DNA from: Streptomyces sp. NBC_00078
Lineage (GTDB): Bacteria > Actinomycetota > Actinomycetes > Streptomycetales > Streptomycetaceae
Assembly (NCBI RefSeq): GCF_026343335.1
Contig: NZ_JAPELX010000001.1
Span: 6,262,001-6,326,000 of the forward strand
DNA: 64,000 nt
Reading direction: 5' to 3'
How positions within the stretch are numbered: position 1 is the stretch's first letter; every line of letters starts with the position of its first letter. The position numbers and the translations under genes are program-made. Positions 15,941 through 23,268 of the stretch are shown here, one piece after another. The notes below the pieces were generated by a model. It made no database searches. It saw only the letters and a list, made by a program, of their open reading frames with translations, and was not told where the DNA came from.

Positions 15941-16270
15941 TCAGGTGCGGCGGGTGGCGAGTCGGTAGACCACGTATGTAAAGCCAAGGATGGCGTCGAC
16001 CGCCGCCCACAGGCCGATGATGAGTCCCACGCCGATTGTGGTTCCGGCGCCGCCGGCGTCCTCGCACAGCTTCAGATGCGACGTCGTTTCTTCGGCTGTG
16101 GGGTCATCCCGCCCTGGTAGGAACTGCTCGGCGGGGATCCTTGCGGTGGTGTCGGCCAAGTGTCCGGAGGCGGTGCGGGCCCTTGCGAGTTGCGCGGATC
16201 CCATGACTGCGGTTCTTGAGCGCGGTGTTTTCTGCTCATGTCGCGCCTTCCTCTGTGTTGCTCGCTTCAT
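15941..16270 (-). CDS. Small membrane protein, unknown function
   Basis: A 109-residue protein convergent with the gntR gene. The first 25 residues are very basic, the middle is hydrophilic, and a C-terminal membrane segment lies near residues 78-103 (TTIGVGLIIGLWAAVDAILG, then FTYVVYRLATRR). An internal ATG at 16204 is an alternative start that removes the basic leader. I see no family match. It may be a spread or entry-exclusion type protein, but this is only suggested by its place beside the transfer operon. Confidence 0.45.
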   Translation of the reverse strand: MKRATQRKARHEQKTPRSRTAVMGSAQLARARTASGHLADTTARIPAEQFLPGRDDPTAEETTSHLKLCEDAGGAGTTIGVGLIIGLWAAVDAILGFTYVVYRLATRRT

Positions 16271-16318
16271 GGTGCGCCTGCGCTATCGATGGCGCTCGTA
16301 GGTGGCCACTGAAGCAGC

Positions 16319-16347
16319 TTGACAAGTCAACTTGGCATCCCTAACGT
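16319..16347 (+). promoter_or_regulatory. Promoter of the transfer operon
   Basis: TTGACA (16319-16324), a 17-bp spacer and TAACGT (16342-16347), an excellent vegetative-type promoter. One GntR operator overlaps the -35 and a second lies just after the -10. Confidence 0.75.
16323..16334. promoter_or_regulatory. GntR operator overlapping the transfer promoter -35
   Basis: CAAGTCAACTTG, a perfect CAAGT/ACTTG palindrome with a CA centre. Confidence 0.65.
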
Positions 16348-16356
16348 CGAACTTGC

Positions 16357-16370
16357 TAAGTCAACTTGTC
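16357..16370. promoter_or_regulatory. Second GntR operator at the transfer promoter
   Basis: TAAGTCAACTTGTC, a second copy of the same motif 10 bp after the -10 box. Confidence 0.65.
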
Positions 16371-16407
16371 AGGTGGCGAGTTGATCGACTCAGAAGGAGA
16401 AATCTCT

Positions 16408-16758
16408 GTGCGTGTGATCCGCGTTGACGCCTCATCCGCCACGATCCTGCTGACCGAAGCTCCGGCGCCGAAGGTGCGCGACCGGCAGACCGGTGAGATC
16501 GCCAAGGACACCGTGAGCGGTGAGGCGCTGATGACCGTCGGCGTTGTCTTCATCGACGAGGGGGACTCGTCGCTCATCCAGGTCACAGTTCCAGAAAGCG
16601 GTGTGACGGAGGGCCTGGCCGTTGGCTCTCCGGTATCGCTGCCGGGCCTCATCGCCCGGCCGTGGGAGAGCGTGTTCAACGGCCAGCAGCGGCACGGCAT
16701 CGCCTACCGCGCGACCGCGATCGCGCCGGGCGCTTTCCCGGTCGCTCAGGCGGGCTGA
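16408..16758 (+). CDS. SCO3933-family regulatory protein
   Basis: A 116-residue protein from GTG 16408, with GAAGGAGA 8 bp upstream. It begins MRVIRVDASSATILLTEAP and continues with a region on DRQTGEIAKDTVSGEALMTV and a late PWESVFNGQQRHGIAYRA, a pattern I recognise as the SCO3933-type regulatory family found upstream of traB in Streptomyces integrative elements. It is the first gene of the transfer operon and ends 5 bp before traB. A role in regulating replication, excision or transfer is inferred from this constant position. Confidence 0.7.
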   Translation: MRVIRVDASSATILLTEAPAPKVRDRQTGEIAKDTVSGEALMTVGVVFIDEGDSSLIQVTVPESGVTEGLAVGSPVSLPGLIARPWESVFNGQQRHGIAYRATAIAPGAFPVAQAG

Positions 16759-16763
16759 TCGTC

Positions 16764-18125
16764 GTGACGGACCTGATCACGTTGGCCGAACTGGGCGGCT
16801 CGCTCGCTGTGATAGGTGGCGCCGCCTACGTCCGGCACGCCACCCCGGCGGCGTACTGGTCCACGGTCGGGCTGCCGGTCTCGGTGGCCCGGCTGCTGGC
16901 CTCGTACTCCTCGACCATGGACGCCTGCGGCCTGACCGTCGAACCGTCCCGGTTGCGGGTGTTGGCCATCAAGGCGACCAGCCGCCGGGAGATCCGTCCC
17001 GTCCCACCCCGCCGGGGCGTCATCCGTCCCACCACGACTGGCCTGCGTGTCCGGCTTCGGCTGGCCCCGGGCCAGGAACCCGCCGACGTCGTTGCCTCGG
17101 CGGAACGGCTCCGCCACGCCTGGAGTGTCCACGGCGTGTACGTGAAGGACGTGAAGCCCGGTGTCGTCGAACTGCGGCTCATCGGCTTCGACGTCCTGCG
17201 CAAGGTCCGGATGCCTCGGCGGAGCGATGGCGGGTTCCTGAAGGTGCCTGTGGCGCTGCGGGAGGACGCTACGGCGTTCTTACGCGACTACCGCGCCGTG
17301 CCGCATGAACTCGTCCTCGGCGCAACGCTGTCGGGCAAGTCCATGTACCTGCGGAACCTGATCGCCGGTCTGGCCCGGCAGCCCGTCGCTCTGGTCGGCG
17401 TCGACTGCAAGCGCGGCGTCGAATTGGCGCCGTTCGCCTCACGGTTCGCCGCGCTGGCGACCGACCCGGACGAGGCGGCTGAACTGTTGCCCGTCCTGGT
17501 CAAGGAAATGGAGGACCGATACGACCTCATCAAGGCCCGACAGGGCATCGCCCCCGGCACCCCCGACGAGGAGATCACCTCTGACATCTGGGGCCTGCCT
17601 GAAAGCGAACGGCCCACCCCCATCGTGCTGTTCGTCGACGAGGTGGCCGAACTCTTCCTCGTCGCCACACGAAAGGACGAGGAACGCCGAGACGAGATGG
17701 TCACTCACCTCATCCGCCTCGCCCAACTCGGCCGCGCGGCCGGCATCTACCTGGAGGTCTGCGGACAGCGCTTCGGCGCCGAACTCGGTAAGGGAGCAAC
17801 CATGTTGCGGGCCCAACTCACCGGCCGCGTCTGCCACCGCGTCAACGACGAAGCCTCGGCCAAGATGGCTCTGGGTGACATCGCTCCCGAAGCGGTGTAC
17901 GCCTCCTGCGCCATCGCTGCCGAGCTGCCGGGTCTGGCCGTGGCCGGTGACACTTCCGGCGGCTGGTCCCGCATTCGCACCCCCTACCTGTCCCTCGCCG
18001 ACGCTGCGGCTACCTGCCGCGACACCGCCCTCCTAGCCCCGGACGTTCCGGCACTCACGCCCTTCCGGCCGTACGTCCCGCCCGTAGTCCCCGCGCGTCT
18101 CGCCTCCGAGACAGCGGAGGACTGA
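16764..18125 (+). CDS. tra: TraB/TraSA-like FtsK/SpoIIIE DNA translocase
   Basis: A 453-residue transfer protein from GTG 16764. An N-terminal hydrophobic stretch (about residues 8-25) may anchor it. The motor domain has Walker A GATLSGKS (186-193) and Walker B PIVLFVDEVAEL (near 286), followed by an FtsK-like AQLGRAAGIYLEVCGQRF segment. In Streptomyces a single hexameric TraB moves double-stranded DNA between mycelial cells and recognises short repeats (clt). Codon 173 (17280-17282) is TTA, so synthesis may require the bldA tRNA and be limited to late growth. It is followed 3 bp later by the DUF2637 gene. Confidence 0.88.
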   Translation: MTDLITLAELGGSLAVIGGAAYVRHATPAAYWSTVGLPVSVARLLASYSSTMDACGLTVEPSRLRVLAIKATSRREIRPVPPRRGVIRPTTTGLRVRLRLAPGQEPADVVASAERLRHAWSVHGVYVKDVKPGVVELRLIGFDVLRKVRMPRRSDGGFLKVPVALREDATAFLRDYRAVPHELVLGATLSGKSMYLRNLIAGLARQPVALVGVDCKRGVELAPFASRFAALATDPDEAAELLPVLVKEMEDRYDLIKARQGIAPGTPDEEITSDIWGLPESERPTPIVLFVDEVAELFLVATRKDEERRDEMVTHLIRLAQLGRAAGIYLEVCGQRFGAELGKGATMLRAQLTGRVCHRVNDEASAKMALGDIAPEAVYASCAIAAELPGLAVAGDTSGGWSRIRTPYLSLADAAATCRDTALLAPDVPALTPFRPYVPPVVPARLASETAED

Positions 18126-18128
18126 CCG

Positions 18129-18758
18129 ATGCGCAACCATCGAATCCGGCTTGATCCGGTCCTGGTCCAAGCCGCCATCGCCGCCGCCCTGTCCTTCGCC
18201 CACCTGCACGACCTCGCTGCGGCGGCCGGACAGGACGGCTGGAAGGCGTGGGCCTACCCGATCAGCGTTGACCTGCTCCTCGTGGCGGCGTGGCGACGGC
18301 TGCGCTCCGGCATGGCGAAAGCCGCTGGCTGGTGCTGGTTCGTCGTCGCGCTGACGGCGTCACTGGGGGCCAACGTCGCCACGGCCGGTCTGCTCGACCT
18401 GGGCGACGTCCCGGCCTGGCTGCGCATCCTCGTCGCCGGGTGGCCCGCGGTCGCCTTCCTTGGTGGAACTCTCCTCGCGCACGGCACCCCGGACGGCGAA
18501 GAGGTGCCAGTACCGGACCAGTACGAGGCCCCCGAGAGCGGCGTCACGCCGACTGCCCCCGAGCTGCCCGCCGTCGACCTGCAACCGGCTGCACAGCCCA
18601 CCGCAGCTGCCGTCCCGCCCGCCCTCGTTGCCCTGGCCCGCAAGGTCGCCGACGACCACCGGACCCGAACCGGAACGGACATCGACACCCCAACCCTTCG
18701 TACCCGGCTCGGCGTCCCGCTCCCGCTCGCCGAAGCCATCGCTGCCCAACTCACCTGA
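18129..18758 (+). CDS. DUF2637 membrane protein (SpdB-like spread protein)
   Basis: A 209-residue protein with four predicted membrane segments in its first 120 residues (for example WFVVALTASLGANVATAGLL and WLRILVAGWPAVAFLGGTLL). The opening LAAAAGQDGWKAWAYPISVD segment is the DUF2637 signature. The C-terminal half is cytoplasmic, Pro/Ala-rich and ends in a small helical segment. DUF2637 proteins accompany TraB in AICEs and correspond to the Spd proteins that spread the element through septal walls of the recipient. It is tightly packed in the transfer operon. Confidence 0.75.
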   Translation: MRNHRIRLDPVLVQAAIAAALSFAHLHDLAAAAGQDGWKAWAYPISVDLLLVAAWRRLRSGMAKAAGWCWFVVALTASLGANVATAGLLDLGDVPAWLRILVAGWPAVAFLGGTLLAHGTPDGEEVPVPDQYEAPESGVTPTAPELPAVDLQPAAQPTAAAVPPALVALARKVADDHRTRTGTDIDTPTLRTRLGVPLPLAEAIAAQLT

Positions 18759-18777
18759 CCCCGGAGGACTTTCCACC

Positions 18778-18969
18778 TTGCGTCCGTCCACGCTCCGCGC
18801 GCTCAAGCGTGCCGCCGAGCTGACCCGACAGAACCACCTCACCGAAGCCGTGCTGATCGCCGAACCGGTGATCCTCGCCGCCGACAGCTACGAGGGCCAC
18901 GAGATCTTGCGCTGGCTTGCCGACCACGCCGCCGACTTCACCGGCGAGTCACCAAAGGAGCTCCCCTGA
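18778..18969 (+). CDS. Small hypothetical protein of the transfer operon
   Basis: A 63-residue protein from TTG 18778, preceded by GGAGGA. It is largely helical (TLRALKRAAELTRQNHLTEA) with no membrane segment. The stop overlaps the next start (TGATG at 18967-18971). Equivalent small unnamed proteins occupy this place in related Streptomyces elements. Function unknown. Confidence 0.6.
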   Translation: MRPSTLRALKRAAELTRQNHLTEAVLIAEPVILAADSYEGHEILRWLADHAADFTGESPKELP

Positions 18970-19160
18970 TGCCCGCCAACCGCCGCTTCCGCAACGTTGT
19001 CCGCATCGGACCCGTCCAGGTCGGCACCGCCTACGACGGCCGCGGACGCGAGAAGCACACCGCCGTCTGTATGGCCCCCCGCTGCGGCTTCTCCCACGAC
19101 TACGACACCCGCGCCGCCGCCGAACTCGCCGCCCGCACCCACCGCTGCCACGTCCGCTGA
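18969..19160 (+). CDS. Mobile element transfer protein (SpdA-like), small zinc-ribbon-like protein
   Basis: A 63-residue basic protein whose ATG overlaps the previous stop. It has a CMAPRCGFSHDYDTRAAAEL segment and a final HRCHVR, giving a Cys/His set suited to one zinc ion. It matches the short proteins usually annotated as mobile element transfer protein between traB and repSA in Streptomyces AICEs. It is translationally coupled to its neighbours. Role in intramycelial spread is inferred from context. Confidence 0.65.
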   Translation: MPANRRFRNVVRIGPVQVGTAYDGRGREKHTAVCMAPRCGFSHDYDTRAAAELAARTHRCHVR

Positions 19161-19169
19161 GGAGATCCC

Positions 19170-19364
19170 GTGACCGTCTCGCTCCCGCTGGTCTTCGTCC
19201 TGGGCGTCGTCGCCTGGGCCGCGATCAAGTTCCTGGGCGTCCGCATGTGGGTCGCCGTTGTGATTGCCCTGTTCGGCTTCTGGCTCTCCCACACCTTCCT
19301 GGCCCCCGCCATCGAATCCGGCACCCGTTCCGGGGTCGGCGTCGTCAATGGCGACAACCGCTGA
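19170..19364 (+). CDS. Small membrane protein (Spd-like)
   Basis: A 64-residue protein from GTG 19170 with GAGGAG upstream. Two membrane segments cover most of it (LPLVFVLGVVAWAAIKFLG and WVAVVIALFGFWLSHTFL), leaving a short polar tail. Small hydrophobic proteins of this size are typical of the Spd set in pSAM2-like operons. No other function can be read from the sequence. Confidence 0.65.
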   Translation: MTVSLPLVFVLGVVAWAAIKFLGVRMWVAVVIALFGFWLSHTFLAPAIESGTRSGVGVVNGDNR

Positions 19365-19377
19365 GAGGAGCTCCGCC

Positions 19378-19626
19378 ATGTTCCGCCCCAAGCTGCCCGA
19401 CGTCCCCACTCCGCAGTCGCCCCCAATCCCGCGGCAGCACCACCAGCACAGCCCGGCCCCAGCCGCTGGACGCTCGCTCAGCCCTTACGCGGGCCCGGTC
19501 GCCGTCGTCCTCGTCGGCGGGGTCGTCCTCACCGCGCTCCTGGCGGCCGTCGCCATCACGGCCATCTCCGTGGCCATCGCCGCCGTGGTCCTGCGCTCCC
19601 TGCTCAACAACGCCAACAGGCGCTGA
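19378..19626 (+). CDS. SpdD-like small membrane protein
   Basis: An 82-residue protein from ATG 19378 with GAGGAG upstream. The first 40 residues are Pro/His/Gln-rich and cytosolic or wall-facing. A long hydrophobic region follows (VAVVLVGGVVLTALLAAVAI and beyond), probably two membrane passes. The layout resembles SpdD-type proteins that lie between traB and repSA in Streptomyces elements and are thought to assist plasmid spread. Confidence 0.6.
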   Translation: MFRPKLPDVPTPQSPPIPRQHHQHSPAPAAGRSLSPYAGPVAVVLVGGVVLTALLAAVAITAISVAIAAVVLRSLLNNANRR

Positions 19627-19756
19627 CTGGCCGCCGGGGCGGCAAACGCCGCCAAGCATCCCGCCGCCCCGGGGCACGTCCCTCCCAACCGCAGAACAGC
19701 CGAAAGGAAGTCCCATCATCACCCGGCAGACTCCGCCCCCGCTGGCGGAACTCTCC

Positions 19757-21076
19757 ATGCTGGCCTCCCTCGGAACCATGCCCGAGCTGGCCCGCCAACT
19801 CTCCGGCCTGGGCGGCTGCACGCACCCGGTCCGTCTCGACGGCCACCGCACCGAATACGCGGTCGACACGGCGACCGGCGAGATCGGCCAAGCCTTGCGC
19901 CACCTCGACTCGACCGCCCTCCCTGCCGGCCAACTCCTCGTCCGCTGCAACAACCGCCGCGCAACTCGCTGCCAGGCCTGCGCCGAGACCTACCGTCGCG
20001 ACACGTACCACCTGATCACCGCCGGATTGCGCGGCGGCAAAGGCACTTCGGACCAGGTCGGCACACACCCGCGCGTCTTCGCCACCTTCACCGCCCCCGG
20101 ATTCGGCCCGGTCCATAACCTCCGATCCGACGGGCGCCCCTGTCGCTGCGGCACCCGGCACGACGAGGACGACAACGCGCTGGGCACTCCGCTGGACCCG
20201 GACCGGTACGACTACGAAGCGGCCGTGCTCTGGAACGCTCACGCCGGGCTCCTCTGGCGACGCTTCTCCATCTACCTCCGCCGGGAAGTCGCCAAGCGCG
20301 CCGGCCTCACCCAACGCACCTTCCGCGACCACGCACGCATCTCTTTCGCCAAGGTCGCCGAATACCAGAAGCGCGGAGCCGTGCACTTCCATGCGGTCAT
20401 CCGCCTCGACGGCCCAGAAGGCGGGGACACCCCACCGCCCGCCTGGGCGACGGCAGAGCTCCTGACGGACGCCATCCAGGCCGCAGCCACGGCTGCACGC
20501 GTCGACGGCCCGGAGATCGACGGCCGCGCGCACACCTTCGCCTTCGGCCGCCAACTCGACGTCCGCACAATCCGATCCGCCGACTTCGACAACGACCAGG
20601 AGCTGACCGAACGGGCCGTAGCGGCCTACATCGCCAAGTACGCCACCAAAGGCGCTGAGACAGCGACCGGCACCCTCGACCGCCCCCTCAAGTTCCTCGC
20701 CGAGCTCGCCCAAGCACGCATCTCCGAACACGCCCGTCGCATGATCCGCGTCGCCTGGACCCTCGGCGCACGCCCCGAACTCGCCGAGCTCCGCCTTCGG
20801 GCCTGGGCTCACATGCTCGGCTTCCGCGGCCACTTCTCCACCAAGTCCCGCCGCTACTCCACGACCCTCGGCGCTCTCCGCAACGCACGCGCTGACTGGC
20901 GCCGTGCACAAGCCACTCACGCCGTGCCTCAGGAAGAAGAAACCACGTTCGTCCTCGCCCACTGGGTGTTCGCCGGCACCGGCCTGAGTGCTGGCGAAGC
21001 CTGGCTCGCCGCGTCCCTGGAACCGGCCCCCGGAACGGAAGGAGAACCGACATGGACCGCCGTCGCGACGAGCTGA
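19757..21076 (+). CDS. repSA: RepSA-like rolling-circle replication initiator
   Basis: A 439-residue initiator if started at ATG 19757. The similarity-rich reading frame begins earlier, at the ATC codons 19715/19718 just after a GAAAGGAAG ribosome site, so a rare ATC start is possible. Motifs of HUH-type initiators are visible: the metal-binding VHFHAVIRL (His210 and His212) and the catalytic Tyr pair AYIAKYATKG (Tyr291 and Tyr295). An N-terminal Cys cluster (CNNRRATRCQAC) resembles a zinc finger. It nicks the excised circle at its origin for rolling-circle replication. The end overlaps the excisionase start by 25 bp, linking replication and excision. Confidence 0.85.
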   Translation: MLASLGTMPELARQLSGLGGCTHPVRLDGHRTEYAVDTATGEIGQALRHLDSTALPAGQLLVRCNNRRATRCQACAETYRRDTYHLITAGLRGGKGTSDQVGTHPRVFATFTAPGFGPVHNLRSDGRPCRCGTRHDEDDNALGTPLDPDRYDYEAAVLWNAHAGLLWRRFSIYLRREVAKRAGLTQRTFRDHARISFAKVAEYQKRGAVHFHAVIRLDGPEGGDTPPPAWATAELLTDAIQAAATAARVDGPEIDGRAHTFAFGRQLDVRTIRSADFDNDQELTERAVAAYIAKYATKGAETATGTLDRPLKFLAELAQARISEHARRMIRVAWTLGARPELAELRLRAWAHMLGFRGHFSTKSRRYSTTLGALRNARADWRRAQATHAVPQEEETTFVLAHWVFAGTGLSAGEAWLAASLEPAPGTEGEPTWTAVATS

Positions 21077-21246
21077 TGACCGTTCGCCAGGTCCTGGACG
21101 AGCTGGGCGGCGTTTCTCGCCGGACATTCTACCGCTGGCGGGAATTGGGGCAGGCCCCCGAAGCAATCAAGCTCCCGAACGGGGAACTCCGCGTGTGGCG
21201 GAGCGACTTCACCGCTTGGCTGCACGGCCTTGGAGAAGTGGCGTGA
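21052..21246 (+). CDS. xis: Excisionase, MerR-like helix-turn-helix protein
   Basis: A 64-residue excisionase that starts inside the repSA gene (ATG 21052 after GGAAGGAGAA) and ends in a GTGA overlap with the integrase. The winged helix is LMTVRQVLDELGGVSRRTFY, RWRELGQAPEAIKLPNGELR, VWRSDFTAWL. It is the directional factor for AICE-2 excision, coupled to replication by the repSA-xis-int overlap as in pSAM2. Its sequence is clearly related to the AICE-1 excisionase at 1571-1756. Confidence 0.88.
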   Translation: MDRRRDELMTVRQVLDELGGVSRRTFYRWRELGQAPEAIKLPNGELRVWRSDFTAWLHGLGEVA

Positions 21247-22649
21247 AGTCGCACGATGTGCGGGTGTGGGGCATCCGCAAGCGGCCATACAAAACACCGT
21301 CGTACGACGTGCGGTGGAAGGTCGGCGACGCGCCACCATTCTCCGAGACCTTCCGGACCAAGGCGCTTGCCGACAACTTCCGCGCGAAGCTGCTCCGGGC
21401 CGCGCAGAAGGGGGAGGCCTTCGACACGGAAACCGGTCTGCCGGACTCCATGGCACCGGTCAAAGGCTCCCTCACCTGGTACGACTTCGCACGGGCGTAT
21501 GTAGCCATGAAGTGGCCGCACGCGGCTCCGAACTCTCGCGACAGCCTGAACGAGACCATGACACTCGTCACGACTCAGCTCCTGGGGGAGCGGCCCGGCC
21601 GTCCGGCAGACGATGTGTTGCGGCGGGCCCTGCGCGGTTGGGCCTTCGTCGTCCAGAGCGAGGAAGAGCACGCGCCGCCGGTGGACATCACGAACGCCCT
21701 CCGGTGGGTAGGCAAAGCCTCGCTGCCCCTGACGACGCTCAAGAACCCGGCAGACATCCGCAGCGTCCTCGACTCGCTCAAGCTCACCCTTTCCGGTGCC
21801 CCGGCGGCTGCTGAGACGGTGCGGCGTAAGCGGGCCGTCCTCTTCAATGCCCTGGCGTACGCGGTCGAGCGGGGGGACCTCCCGGAGAACCCGGTCACGC
21901 TTGTGAAGTGGAAGCTGCCCAAGGTGACCAAGGAAGTAGACCGCCGGGTCGTGGTGAACCCTCGGCAGGCTGCCGAACTCCTTGGCGCCGTTTCGTACGT
22001 CGGCGGGTACCGCCGGGCTCGTGGGCGCCGACTCGTCGCGCTCTTCGCCTGCATGTACTTCGGGGGTCTGCGGCCCGCGGAGGCCGTGGCCCTACGTCGT
22101 CCGGACTGCACGCTGCCGGACACCGGGTGGGGCTCGCTGATCCTGGAGAAGAGCCGTCCCACCGTCGGCAAGCGTTGGACCGGAACGGGAGAGGTCCACG
22201 ACAACCGAGGCCTCAAGAATCGACCCGTGAACGAGACTCGCATCGTGCCGATTCCACCTCGCCTCGTGCGCATGCTCCGCACCCACATTGAGGAGTTCGG
22301 CACAGCCAAGGATGGTCGGCTGTTCGCCAACGAACGCGGGGGAGTGGTCGCCTCGACGACGTACTGGCGTGTCTGGGACGAGGCCCGGCACCTGGCGCTC
22401 ACTCCGGAACAAGTGGCCTCGCCGCTCGCCGCCCGGCCGTACGACCTGCGGCACGCCGCGCTCTCCTCCTGGCTTAACGCGGGCGTGGACCCCACCGAGG
22501 TGGCGGAGCGCGCGGGCAACAGCGTCGAAGTGCTCTTGAGCCGGTACGCGAAGTGCCTCGACGGCAGGCAGGACCTTGCCAACCGACGGATCGCCGAACT
22601 CCTCGGGGAGGACGACGGCCAGGAGGAGGAGCTCGGCGACGAGTCCTGA
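21243..22649 (+). CDS. int: Tyrosine recombinase (integrase) of AICE-2
   Basis: A 468-residue tyrosine recombinase from GTG 21243. An N-terminal arm-binding domain and SAM-like core-binding domain precede the catalytic domain, with Arg in GGLRPAEAVALRRPD, box II RPYDLRHAALSSWLNAGV, AGNS, and the nucleophile Tyr in LSRYAKCL. The first box-II His is Tyr and the GH position is GN, as in the AICE-1 integrase. It lies 220 bp from the attachment core at 22870 in the tRNA-Arg gene, the standard geometry for a tRNA-targeting integrase. It is co-translated with the excisionase. Confidence 0.92.
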   Translation: MKSHDVRVWGIRKRPYKTPSYDVRWKVGDAPPFSETFRTKALADNFRAKLLRAAQKGEAFDTETGLPDSMAPVKGSLTWYDFARAYVAMKWPHAAPNSRDSLNETMTLVTTQLLGERPGRPADDVLRRALRGWAFVVQSEEEHAPPVDITNALRWVGKASLPLTTLKNPADIRSVLDSLKLTLSGAPAAAETVRRKRAVLFNALAYAVERGDLPENPVTLVKWKLPKVTKEVDRRVVVNPRQAAELLGAVSYVGGYRRARGRRLVALFACMYFGGLRPAEAVALRRPDCTLPDTGWGSLILEKSRPTVGKRWTGTGEVHDNRGLKNRPVNETRIVPIPPRLVRMLRTHIEEFGTAKDGRLFANERGGVVASTTYWRVWDEARHLALTPEQVASPLAARPYDLRHAALSSWLNAGVDPTEVAERAGNSVEVLLSRYAKCLDGRQDLANRRIAELLGEDDGQEEELGDES

Positions 22650-22677
22650 TCACTTACCCACACGCTTGCGGGATGAT

Positions 22678-22708
22678 GGCCCCTGGACTACGTCCGGGGG
22701 CCTCGTCG
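22678..22708 (+). terminator. Terminator after the AICE-2 integrase
   Basis: GGCCCC(T)GGAC and GTCCGGGGGCC pair around a TAC loop, followed by TCGTCGTTTT. Confidence 0.75.
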
Positions 22709-22812
22709 TTTTCCGGGCTGACCTGCGGATTCCTGGCCCACGGCCAGTCCACGCATAGTCCACAGCCCCCGACATACAGCCGCTCCGAGCGGCACACGCC
22801 TGCACATACGCG

Positions 22813-22852
22813 AAGACCCCGGCCTCAGCGTTTCCGCTGGTGACGGGGTCTT
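22813..22852 (-). terminator. Hairpin downstream of tRNA-Arg
   Basis: AAGACCCCG and CGGGGTCTT arms, with a nested CAGCG/CGCTG stem. It lies 18 bp past the tRNA 3' end on the minus strand and probably ends the tRNA transcript. Since it is left of the core, it was brought in by AICE-2. Confidence 0.65.
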
Positions 22853-22869
22853 TGGGCACCTCATACAGG

Positions 22870-22915
22870 GTGCCCCCGGCAGGATTCGAACCTGCGCACA
22901 CGGCTCCGGAGGCCG
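22870..22915 (-). repeat. Attachment core (attR of AICE-2) inside tRNA-Arg
   Basis: 46 bp identical to 5752-5797. It covers the tRNA from the anticodon stem to one base past the 3' end, so integration restores an intact tRNA. Confidence 0.9.
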
Positions 22916-22942
22916 TTGCTCTATCCCCTGAGCTACGGGGGC
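22871..22942 (-). tRNA. tRNA-Arg (anticodon CCG)
   Basis: A 72-nt minus-strand tRNA with all four stems: acceptor GCCCCCG/CGGGGGC, D-arm GCTC...GAGC, anticodon arm ACGGC-CTCCGGA-GCCGT and T-arm GCAGG-TTCGAAT-CCTGC. The loop gives anticodon CCG, reading CGG. The 3' CCA is not encoded. The 3' part is the attachment site of the integrated element. No other arginine tRNA is in the window; CGG is common in Streptomyces, so keeping the gene intact matters to the host. Confidence 0.95.
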
Positions 22943-23268
22943 GTGACCGCTGCGCTGTGGGCGCTGCGACGGGTAGAACCCTACCAGCTGATCCAGGGTG
23001 TTCATGAACGGGTTTTCCGACGTCGATCGGGGCGCCACCCCTCCCTGCCCCCGCCGCCACCTTGCTGTTGTCCGCCCGTCCCCCCTGCCGTTGCTCCCAC
23101 CTTTGTGCCCCCTGCCCCCGTGCCCCCTGCCGTCGCTCCGGCTGTTACCCCTGCCGTTGCTCCCACCGTCGCCTGCCCGCCACCCCACCGCACCCCGCCC
23201 ACCCCCCGCTCAGGGCGGAAGTGGGGAAAACCCGGACGCGGTGGCCGGTCCCGACCTACTCTCGAGTT
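22943..23268. other. C-rich intergenic region with direct repeats
   Basis: No gene. Long plus-strand C-runs dominate 23040-23215. A 20-bp unit CCCCTGCCGTTGCTCCCACC occurs at 23082-23101 and 23148-23167. The minus strand carries matching G-runs upstream of the tRNA promoter. The last 50 bp must hold the start region of the receiver gene. Confidence 0.5.

Larger units (their letters stand above)
5752..22915. mobile_element. Complete integrated AICE (AICE-2) at tRNA-Arg(CCG)
   Basis: About 17.1 kb bounded by 46-bp direct copies of the tRNA-Arg 3' half. It holds every module expected of a pSAM2-like element. The integrase and excisionase lie next to the intact tRNA, the RepSA-type initiator is directly upstream of them, the TraB translocase and Spd-like genes form a transfer operon, and two GntR regulators control the element. 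The left 8 kb is cargo, including the MORC-like ATPase/nuclease with a methyltransferase. All essential frames are open, so the element may still be able to excise and transfer. Confidence 0.88.

Noticed and set aside
23040..23215. CRISPR-like array
   Set aside because: Only two copies of a 20-bp unit in a C-rich tract, with no regular spacer pattern and no cas genes.
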